32,165 nucleotides of DNA from the NCBI GenBank assembly GCA_025358575.1, contig JANYJA010000243.1, positions 1 to 32,165 on the forward strand, in the 5' to 3' direction. A model generated the notes under the pieces. That model was not told where the DNA came from. It ran no database searches and saw only the letters and a program-made list of their open reading frames with translations. This stretch comes from Terriglobia bacterium (GTDB lineage: Bacteria; Acidobacteriota; Terriglobia; Bryobacterales; Bryobacteraceae). The stretch's first letter is position 1. Each line of letters begins with the position of its first letter. Position numbers and translations under genes: made by a program. Positions 25,704-32,165 of the stretch are shown in pieces.

Positions 25704-27319
25704 GCCTGATGCGATGGCGAGTGGCAGCCGCGCTCGCGCTAATGGTTTTCGCCGCGGGACATGCGCGTGCCGCCGAAGATTTCTTCATCCAGACGACCGA
25801 TCCCCAATTCGGGATGTTCGCGAACGATGCCAACTTCACGCAGGAGACCGCAAATTTCGAATTTCTCATTGCGAACGCAAATCGGCTGCATCCGCGCTTC
25901 GTGATTGTCTGCGGCGACCTTACCAACAAAGCGGGCGACGCCGACCAGATCGCGGAATATCACCGCATTGCGCGGAAGCTGGACAAAGACATTTCGCTTT
26001 ACAACGTGGCCGGCAATCATGACGTCGGGAACGATCCGACGCCCGAATCGCTGGCCGATTACCGGCGCAATTTCGGGCCGGATTTCTACACGTTCCAAGC
26101 GGGCGAGATCACCGGCATTGTGCTGAATTCGAGCTTGATCAAAGCCCCCGCCAAAGCCGAGCGGGAAGCCGACCGGCAGGAGCAATGGCTGCGCCAGCAA
26201 CTGGCGAAGGCAAAGCGGAACGGCGTCAATAGGATCGTGATCTTTCAGCACCATCCTTATTTTCTAGAACGCGCGGACGAAGACGATCAATACTTCAACA
26301 TTCCGAAAACGGCGCGCGCCCGCTATCTGAACTTGTTTCACGAATACGGCGTGCGCTTCATTTTCGCCGGGCACTATCATCGCAATGCGCTCGCTCGCGA
26401 TGGCGATCTTGAGATGGTCACCACCGGCCCCGCTGGGATGCCGATTGGTTCAGACCCCTCGGGTTTTCGGATTGTGCGCATCGCGAAAGATTCGCTGGAG
26501 CACGAGTATGTGGGGTACGGTGCGATTCCAAATCGGATTGAGCGAAAAATCACGGCGCTGATTGTCGATGGCATAAACAATCACGACTGGCAGACCGGCA
26601 CCAGCGAGCTAAAAAAAATCCTTCTCGCAACGGGGCGATTTACCGTTGACGTATCGACTACGCCACCCGCCGGCGCACCGCCTGAAGCGTGGAGCGCGTG
26701 GCACCCCGAGTTTGATAAGTACCAGGTGGTGATCGACAATTTCAACGGCGGGCACACCGACGCGGGTGTCCGTTGGCCCGCGGCGGTCGAGCAAGCGCTT
26801 GGCGATTATGTTCGCGGCGGAGGCGGACTGGTCGTGTATCACGCGGCTAACAACGCCTTTCTGCTCTGGGACGAGTACAACCAGATGATCGGGCTCGGGT
26901 GGCGTGACAAGAGTTTCGGACGCGGGTTGACCGTTGGCGACGACGGCGAGATTGAGACGGTGCCACAGGGGACTGGACTGAACCCGGGGCACGGGCCGCG
27001 GCACGATTTCGAAGTGCGTGTGCTCGATGCGAATCATCCGATTACGCGCGGCCTTCCGCGCGCGTGGATGCATCCCTCCGAGCAGTTGACGCATGGTCAG
27101 CACGGGCCAGCCCAGGGCCTGACCATTCTGACCTTCGCCAGGTCCGAAGTTTCCGGTAGGAACGAACCGATGGATTGGGTTCGCTCGTACGGAAAAGGGC
27201 GCGTTTATACAACGATGCTGGGACACACTTGGAAGGATGAACCCAATCCAAATCTCGCGGATCCGGAGTTCCGAAAGCTGTTCGCGCAAGGCGTTGCGTG
27301 GGCGGCGACGGGCAAATAG
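25700..27319 (+). CDS. Exported metallophosphoesterase fused to a ThuA-like domain
   Basis: The 539-residue product has a signal peptide (to about ARA, residue 24). Residues about 26-275 are a calcineurin-type metallophosphoesterase: TTDPQ in place of DxH, GDLTN (72-76), GNHD (105-108), HHPYF (184-188) and GHYH (224-227), as in CSTP1-like enzymes. Residues about 283-535 are a ThuA-like class I glutamine-amidotransferase-type domain (ITALIVDGINNHDW, GGGGLVVYHAANNAF, NHPITRGLP, GRVYTTMLGHTW). ThuA domains are linked to sugar or disaccharide metabolism. The two domains are normally separate proteins. It overlaps the fucosidase by four bases. Confidence 0.88.
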   Translation: MSLMRWRVAAALALMVFAAGHARAAEDFFIQTTDPQFGMFANDANFTQETANFEFLIANANRLHPRFVIVCGDLTNKAGDADQIAEYHRIARKLDKDISLYNVAGNHDVGNDPTPESLADYRRNFGPDFYTFQAGEITGIVLNSSLIKAPAKAEREADRQEQWLRQQLAKAKRNGVNRIVIFQHHPYFLERADEDDQYFNIPKTARARYLNLFHEYGVRFIFAGHYHRNALARDGDLEMVTTGPAGMPIGSDPSGFRIVRIAKDSLEHEYVGYGAIPNRIERKITALIVDGINNHDWQTGTSELKKILLATGRFTVDVSTTPPAGAPPEAWSAWHPEFDKYQVVIDNFNGGHTDAGVRWPAAVEQALGDYVRGGGGLVVYHAANNAFLLWDEYNQMIGLGWRDKSFGRGLTVGDDGEIETVPQGTGLNPGHGPRHDFEVRVLDANHPITRGLPRAWMHPSEQLTHGQHGPAQGLTILTFARSEVSGRNEPMDWVRSYGKGRVYTTMLGHTWKDEPNPNLADPEFRKLFAQGVAWAATGK

Positions 27320-27344
27320 GCGTAATCAGCGATAGACTGTCGCC

Positions 27345-28490
27345 ATGCAGAAAACTTCAATAGCCGCGGCGGCTGCGGTTCTGTTTGTGTGCGCGGCGCA
27401 GGCTGGACCCAAATCCGAAGCTATCCGACGACGGCTGACTGAGCAGATCGACAAGCACGAAATTCCCGGCGCTGTCGCACTGGTGGCAACGCGCGATTCC
27501 GTGGTAAGCCTGGACGCGGTGGGCAACGCGGACAACGCCGGCACGCGACACATGACCACGGACAGCATCTTCTGGATCGCGTCAATGACCAAGCCCACCA
27601 CGGCGACGGCCGTGATGATGATGAATGAGCAAGGCAAGCTTTCCATTGAAGATCCCGTGAGTAAATATATTCCAGAGCTAGCAAACCTGAAGCTGGCCGA
27701 TGGAACGCCCGGCCAAGTTACGTTGCGGCACATGCTGACGCACACATCGGGAATGGGAGAGCCGACCGACGACGAAGCGGCCGGGGCGAAAACCCTGGCG
27801 GAACTGATTCCCGCGATCGCCACGAAGCCACTGTTCTTCAAGCCAGGCGATCAATGGAAATACTGCCAATCGGGAATCAACACGCTGGCGCGCGTGGTGG
27901 AGATTGTGTCGGGCGAACCGTATCCGGAGTTCTTACAGAAGCATCTCTTGGGACCTTTGAAAATGAAGGATACGACCTTCTATCTAACCGAAGCGCAGAT
28001 GCCGCGGCTGGTGACGCCGGTGAAGCGTGATGGTGAAACACTCGTGCCCGCCAGCATCGGGCTGCTGCATGGAATGCCGCCGACGTCGCATGATCGCTAT
28101 CCCGCGGCGAATGGTGGGCTGTTCTCTACCGCGCCGGATTACGCGCGCTTCGCCAGGATGATCCTCAACGACGGCACGCTGGATGGCAAGCGATATTTGT
28201 CGGCCGCATCGGTTCGTTTGATGACCAGCGTGCAGACCGGCGATCTCAAAACCGGCTTCACGCCCGGCAACGGATGGGGGCTAGGCTGGTGCATCGTGCG
28301 CGAGCCGCGTGGCGTCACGGCAATGTTGTCGCCGGGTACTTTTGGGCATGGCGGCGCATACGGGACGCAGGCGTGGATTGACCGCCCGAAGGGCGTCGCG
28401 CTCATCCTGATGGTGCAGCGCGCCGACTTCAAAAATGCGGACGACACCGGTGCAAGGCTGGCATTCCAGCAGGCGGCGCTAGAAAAATGA
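27345..28490 (+). CDS. Secreted serine hydrolase of the beta-lactamase class C / EstB type
   Basis: The 381-residue product has a signal peptide (to about AQA, residue 20). The catalytic SxxK is S80-M-T-K83. The tyrosine motif is Y173 in YCQSG, where YxN is usual. The third motif is HGG at 335-337. The [12 protein letters not shown] segment is typical of the family. Such proteins are esterases or D-amino-acid peptidases more often than true beta-lactamases. It follows the fusion gene by 25 bases and overlaps the next start by ATGA. Confidence 0.9.
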   Translation: MQKTSIAAAAAVLFVCAAQAGPKSEAIRRRLTEQIDKHEIPGAVALVATRDSVVSLDAVGNADNAGTRHMTTDSIFWIASMTKPTTATAVMMMNEQGKLSIEDPVSKYIPELANLKLADGTPGQVTLRHMLTHTSGMGEPTDDEAAGAKTLAELIPAIATKPLFFKPGDQWKYCQSGINTLARVVEIVSGEPYPEFLQKHLLGPLKMKDTTFYLTEAQMPRLVTPVKRDGETLVPASIGLLHGMPPTSHDRYPAANGGLFSTAPDYARFARMILNDGTLDGKRYLSAASVRLMTSVQTGDLKTGFTPGNGWGLGWCIVREPRGVTAMLSPGTFGHGGAYGTQAWIDRPKGVALILMVQRADFKNADDTGARLAFQQAALEK

Positions 28491-29725
28491 CCCCCACTTC
28501 AGACGCGATTATTCAACCCTTGCCGCAGTCTCAAAATACCAAAGAGATGAAAACGCGCATGGCGCGCAACGTTGCCGTGGATGCCTACCGCGGCTTTGTG
28601 ATGTTGCTGATGATGGCCGAGGTGCTGCAACTGGCGCGCGTCGCACAGAGCTTTCCAGGAAATTGGGTGTGGAGCGTCCTGGCCTTCAATCAAAGCCACG
28701 TCGAGTGGGCCGGATGCTCGCTGCACGATCTGATTCAGCCCTCGTTTTCATTCCTGGTGGGAGTCGCGCTCCCGTACTCCATCGCCAGTCGTGTTGCCAA
28801 AGGCGGCACCTTCGGCAAACTTTTTGCGCATGCGATTTGGAGATCGTTTCTGCTGGTGGCGCTCGGAATTTTTCTGCGGTCCATGAACGGCACTCAAACC
28901 TACTTCACGTTTGAAGACACGTTGACGCAGATCGGGCTGGGGTATCCCATTTTGTTTTTGCTAGGGTTTCGGCCGCGGCGCTGGCAGTGGATCGCGCTCG
29001 GCGCGATTCTAATTTGCTATTGGGCGGCGTGGGCACTCTATCCAGCACCTGGCGCGAGCTTCGACTATCAGGCGGTCGGCGTAAAGCCGGATTGGCAGCA
29101 ACATAACTTCACGGGTTTTGCCGCCCATTGGAACAAGAACGCCAATTTAGGGAATGCGTTCGATCAGTGGTTTTTGAATCTGTTCCCCCGCGCTAACCCG
29201 TTCGTCGCCAATGGCGGCGGGTACTTGACGCTTAGCTTTATTCCGACGCTGGGTACAATGATTCTGGGGTTAGCCGCCGGTCGCTGGCTGGTGGACGACG
29301 CGCCGCGCATTCCGCTGAAGCGGTTTTTGATCGCGGGTTTAGTGGGAATCGGCGCGGGCGCGCTGTTTCATTACACCGGCATTTGCCCCATCGTGAAACG
29401 CATCTGGACCCCTAGTTGGACTCTGTTTAGCGGCGGCGCCTGCTTCCTGCTTCTCGCGGCCTTCAGTTGGGTCGTCGACGTGAAGGGCTATCGCAAGTGG
29501 GCGTTTCCGCTGCTGGTAATTGGGATGAATTCCATTGCCGCCTATTTAGTCGCGCATTTGTTCGAGCGTTTCATCGCGAGCTCCTTCCGCATTCATTTAG
29601 GTCCCAGCGCCTTTCATATTTTCGGCGATGCGCTGGCGCCCCTCATGGAAGGTGCCGCAATCCTGCTTGCGTTTTGGCTGATTCTGTTCTGGATGTACAG
29701 GCGGAAAATTTTCCTGCGCATTTGA
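28487..29725 (+). CDS. HGSNAT-like membrane acetyltransferase (DUF5009 family)
   Basis: The 412-residue product has about ten predicted membrane helices and the family N-terminus [17 protein letters not shown]. His71 in QSHVEWAG, just before [15 protein letters not shown], aligns by context with the catalytic His of human heparan-alpha-glucosaminide N-acetyltransferase (HSxWNG...DLVFPWF). Members move an acetyl group from cytoplasmic acetyl-CoA across the membrane to a sugar. Here it could O- or N-acetylate a periplasmic glycan or protect a breakdown product. It overlaps the serine-hydrolase gene by four bases, and the next gene begins directly after its stop. Confidence 0.85.
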   Translation: MTPTSDAIIQPLPQSQNTKEMKTRMARNVAVDAYRGFVMLLMMAEVLQLARVAQSFPGNWVWSVLAFNQSHVEWAGCSLHDLIQPSFSFLVGVALPYSIASRVAKGGTFGKLFAHAIWRSFLLVALGIFLRSMNGTQTYFTFEDTLTQIGLGYPILFLLGFRPRRWQWIALGAILICYWAAWALYPAPGASFDYQAVGVKPDWQQHNFTGFAAHWNKNANLGNAFDQWFLNLFPRANPFVANGGGYLTLSFIPTLGTMILGLAAGRWLVDDAPRIPLKRFLIAGLVGIGAGALFHYTGICPIVKRIWTPSWTLFSGGACFLLLAAFSWVVDVKGYRKWAFPLLVIGMNSIAAYLVAHLFERFIASSFRIHLGPSAFHIFGDALAPLMEGAAILLAFWLILFWMYRRKIFLRI

Positions 29726-30624
29726 ATGGGCTACAAATATATCCTGTCGCTCCCGGAACGAGCGGTTCGCTCCGGGGCGGCGTTATCGGGAGGGCTGCTG
29801 CGTGAAATCGGCGCGGTCGCGCTGCCCGCGAGCCTGCGGCGCACCATGCTGTATCGCACGATGGTCGATGTCACGCTCCGCTTTCTGATCGAAGAAGTCG
29901 GACAGATGGAAGGAGTGTACCCCCCCGAAGGCCGCATTGCGGAGCATTTTGTGGCACGGCGCGCAGCGAGTCACGGCATCGAACTGCTCGGCATCCTGGC
30001 ATTTCACGCCTCGCCCGTCTGGGTGCTGGCCGCACTCGCGGATGTCACTGGAAGCGGCCAAAAACTGATTCACGAAATTTCGGAGGCCCTGAAGAAGGAA
30101 GGTCTGCTCGATAAAAGCGTGCGATTCGAATCGATGGATCAAGTTCTCGGCGGACTGGAAAAAACTAGCGGACATTTGGCCCAGACCCTGAATATGCCGC
30201 CCCTGGATGTGCGCGGATTGCGCCGTGAGTGGCACAAGCTCAAAGAAGAACTGGGCGGCATTCCGCCGCACCGCCGGCCGGTATTGGAACGGGTGGAGCG
30301 AACGTGGTCTGAATTGCGGGAAACAGCGAACTCGCAGGGGCGTTCGGTGTTACCGTATCGTCATTGATAGCTATCTCCGCCATCTCGCATGTGCCGCGGA
30401 ACACTTTGTGGCTTTCGCGCGCGGCTCGCTCGGCCGCGCGGCGCACGAGTGAGGTGCTGGGCGATTCGCTCCTCAGGCATTACGCCGAAGCTCTTGAAGA
30501 GATCGCTCAAACTGGGTTTGTGGATTATTGGATGCGCGAGTTTCGGCCCTACTTGCGCGCGGCGGCTGAACTCTTCGCCCCCGCCACCCCGACTCTCACC
30601 GAGCGCCTCTTGAAGCGTCTGTAA
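29726..30624 (+). pseudogene. Acidobacterial hypothetical protein split by an apparent frameshift
   Basis: Frame one (29726-30367) gives 213 residues ending VLPYRH; a TTG at 30364 opens a second frame to 30624 (86 residues, ending TERLLKRL). The second frame already reads well from about 30340 (GAFGVTVSSLIAISAISHVP), upstream of its start. One extra G in the GGGG run at 30337-30340 would join them into one 299-residue protein with a continuous hydrophobic segment. I therefore read this as one gene with a -1 change, from mutation or sequencing error. The alternative is two genes coupled by a TTGA overlap. No domain of known function is recognised; it is mostly helical (ETALRRT..., SRAARSAARRTSEVLGDSLL). 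Confidence 0.6.
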
Positions 30625-30764
30625 AATAAATCATGATTCTCGTCGTGTTGTAATATTAGGAATCAAACCGTAATCGTTGGGCCTCGCTGTCCCACGGCAT
30701 CTTCGTCGATCTCCCCCGTTTTTGCGGCACCCGACTCGCAATCTTCCCTGCTGGGATTGAAAAA

Positions 30765-30769
30765 GAGGA
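30765..30769 (+). promoter_or_regulatory. Shine-Dalgarno (GAGGA) before the TTG start of the second receptor
   Basis: GAGGA lies four bases before TTG 30774. With the signal peptide that follows, it supports this unusual start codon. Confidence 0.6.
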
Positions 30770-30773
30770 AAAT

Positions 30774-32165
30774 TTGAAATTTCTGAACTCGCTCTCGCTC
30801 GTTTTCTTGATGTTCCTCACATCCACCTCTGCGTTTGCGCAGTCGCAAGCGACCACCGGGTCCATCGAAGGCGTGGTGACGGATCCCGCCGGTGCCGTAA
30901 TCGCAGGAGCGGATGTTACCTTGCAGAACACGGAAACGAACTTCACGCGCAAATTGACGACCGATGCCGATGGGCGTTTCCGCGGAGTACTGCTGCCGCT
31001 GGGGCTGTATAAGGTCTGGGTAAAATCGCCGCAGTTCGCGATGCTTGTGCGCGAAGGCTTAAACCTCGGGGTTGGGCAGACCATCAACTTGGCGCTCACG
31101 CTTACCGTCACCGCAGTCCAAGAATCGGTGAACATCTCGGCCGAGGCTCCGGTCGTCGAAACTGGCGCCGTGGAAACGGCGACCGACATCAATCAGCAGT
31201 CGATTAAGAATCTCCCGAATAACGGGCGTAATTTTTTGGATTTTGTGAATCTCACGCCGGGTGTTTCGATTGTGCAGGGCCCGGACGGAAACGAGATTTC
31301 GATCAACGGTCAGCGCGGCATAAACAATAACGTTTCGATTGATGGCGCTGACGATAACAATCCGTTCTTTGGCGAAGAGCGCGGCGGTCAGCGGCCCCCG
31401 TTCACAGTGAACCTGGATGCCGTGAAGGAATTGACGGTGGTGGCGGATGGCGCACCGGCGGAATTTGGACGCAGCGCGGGCGGGTTCATCAATGTAGTCA
31501 CGAAATCCGGCACAAATCAAACCCACGGGACGGCGCATGAGTTCCAGAAATGGACCGCGCTCACATCGCCGCAGTCCGATGGAACCAAGCTGGCGGGGTT
31601 CTCGCAAGAACAGTTCGGCGGCACTATCGGCGGCCCGATCAAGCGTGACAGACTTTTTTATTTCGGCGCGTACGATCAACAGATTTTCCGGCAAACCAAA
31701 CAGAACAACCCCGCTCGCATCGACCCGGCTCTGGTGAATTTTTTCGCTACTCACTTTTCCGATCCCAATGAGAACGGGCCCATCAAGCGGACTAACGACG
31801 CTAATGCGGCTCTTGGCAAGATCGATTGGAATCCGAACCAGAATAATCTGCTGACGTTCAAGTACAACTATTCGCGTTCAAAGCAAGAGAACGGAACGTT
31901 CGACGTGGACCCTTATGGAAGAAGCGCCAACGGCATCGAGCGTGATTTCGCCAATGTCTTCAACGGCTCGCTCAACACCACGCTCACGCCGACAACCCTC
32001 AACGAATTTCGTTTCCAGTACTCGCGTGAAGACCGTCCGCGGCCTTATGCGGGCGCACAAATCCCGAGCGAAAACCGGCCATTTCCGGATACAGGTGTCA
32101 GCTTTGCCGGCTATCGCTTCGGGGAACCGTTTTTCCTTCCGGTCGCGGACCACGACACGCGCGTG
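30774..32165 (+). CDS. Oar-like TonB-dependent receptor, 3' truncated by window
   Basis: The frame is open from TTG 30774 to the window end (464 codons). It starts with a signal peptide (MKFLNSLSLVFLMFLTSTSAFAQ), then a CarboxypepD_reg-like domain (TGSIEGVVTDPAGAVIAGADV, DADGRFRGVLLPLGLYKVWV) and a plug (NLPNNGRNFLDFVNLTPGV, ISINGQRGINNNVSIDGADD, EFGRSAGGFINVVTKSGTN), followed by early barrel strands (RDRLFYFGAYDQQ). It is a separate gene from the receptor at 19269-22715: the N-terminal sequences differ clearly. An unusual DGADDNNPFFGEERGGQRPP loop lies in the plug. The substrate is unknown. About 150 bases separate it from the preceding gene, so it may have its own promoter. Confidence 0.9.
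   Translation, partial: MKFLNSLSLVFLMFLTSTSAFAQSQATTGSIEGVVTDPAGAVIAGADVTLQNTETNFTRKLTTDADGRFRGVLLPLGLYKVWVKSPQFAMLVREGLNLGVGQTINLALTLTVTAVQESVNISAEAPVVETGAVETATDINQQSIKNLPNNGRNFLDFVNLTPGVSIVQGPDGNEISINGQRGINNNVSIDGADDNNPFFGEERGGQRPPFTVNLDAVKELTVVADGAPAEFGRSAGGFINVVTKSGTNQTHGTAHEFQKWTALTSPQSDGTKLAGFSQEQFGGTIGGPIKRDRLFYFGAYDQQIFRQTKQNNPARIDPALVNFFATHFSDPNENGPIKRTNDANAALGKIDWNPNQNNLLTFKYNYSRSKQENGTFDVDPYGRSANGIERDFANVFNGSLNTTLTPTTLNEFRFQYSREDRPRPYAGAQIPSENRPFPDTGVSFAGYRFGEPFFLPVADHDTRV

Noticed and set aside
27345-28490. True beta-lactamase giving antibiotic resistance
   Set aside because: YCQ replaces the usual YxN and the context is glycan degradation; an esterase or peptidase role is more likely.
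31059-31754. 231-codon open frame opposite the second receptor
   Set aside because: The plus-strand frame has signal peptide, regulatory-like domain and plug; the opposite frame is a shadow.
1-32165. CRISPR arrays, tRNA or rRNA genes, insertion sequences, prophage genes
   Set aside because: I looked for spaced repeats, cloverleaf-like segments, transposases and integrases and saw none.

Overview
The window reads as a chromosomal segment of an Acidobacteriota bacterium, probably of the Solibacter/Bryobacter group. This is inferred from family content. There are two large Oar-like TonB-dependent receptors with an N-terminal carboxypeptidase-regulatory-like domain. The TIGR03437 domain, best known from Solibacter, appears twice. 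There are also many Tat- or Sec-exported catabolic enzymes, acidobacterial-type small secreted proteins, and frequent TTG/GTG starts in GC-rich DNA. I see no rRNA, tRNA, CRISPR array, insertion sequence or phage gene. The longest gene-free gap is about 150 bases.

Layout. 1-2571 (+): the 3' end of a GH127 beta-L-arabinofuranosidase, then decayed remnants of a secreted TIGR03437 protein and a beta-propeller. 2596-6091 (-): a tightly coupled operon of an ECF sigma factor, a zinc-finger anti-sigma factor with one membrane helix, a TPR/HEAT protein and a secreted HEAT-repeat protein. 6207-7541 (-): a secreted alpha/beta hydrolase. 7577-9289 (+): ruvX, mltG and a small helical protein. 9281-9604 (-): a small exported cysteine-containing protein. 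9653-11482 (+): an MsbA-type ABC exporter. 11449-13933 (-): glcE-glcF without glcD. 14039-15766 (+): an S41/CtpA-like protease homologue lacking the catalytic lysine, and a Uma2-family protein. 15763-16092 (-): a c-type cytochrome. 16180-22715 (-): a TonB-dependent receptor, a Tat-exported mannonate-dehydratase-like protein and a secreted phosphoesterase carrying a TIGR03437 domain. 22856-30624 (+): a co-directional, partly overlapping run of M20 peptidase, GH29 alpha-L-fucosidase, metallophosphoesterase-ThuA fusion, class C serine hydrolase, HGSNAT-like membrane acetyltransferase, and a conserved hypothetical protein that looks frameshifted. 30774-end (+): the 5' part of a second Oar-like receptor.

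How it fits together. Most of the window is about degrading and taking up complex glycans (arabinosides, fucosides, uronic-acid derivatives) through TonB-dependent outer-membrane proteins and exported hydrolases, with housekeeping genes interspersed. The most system-like and least familiar unit is the sigma/anti-sigma/HEAT operon, where envelope HEAT-repeat proteins are translationally coupled to a regulatory switch. The five-enzyme fucosidase operon is the second candidate.
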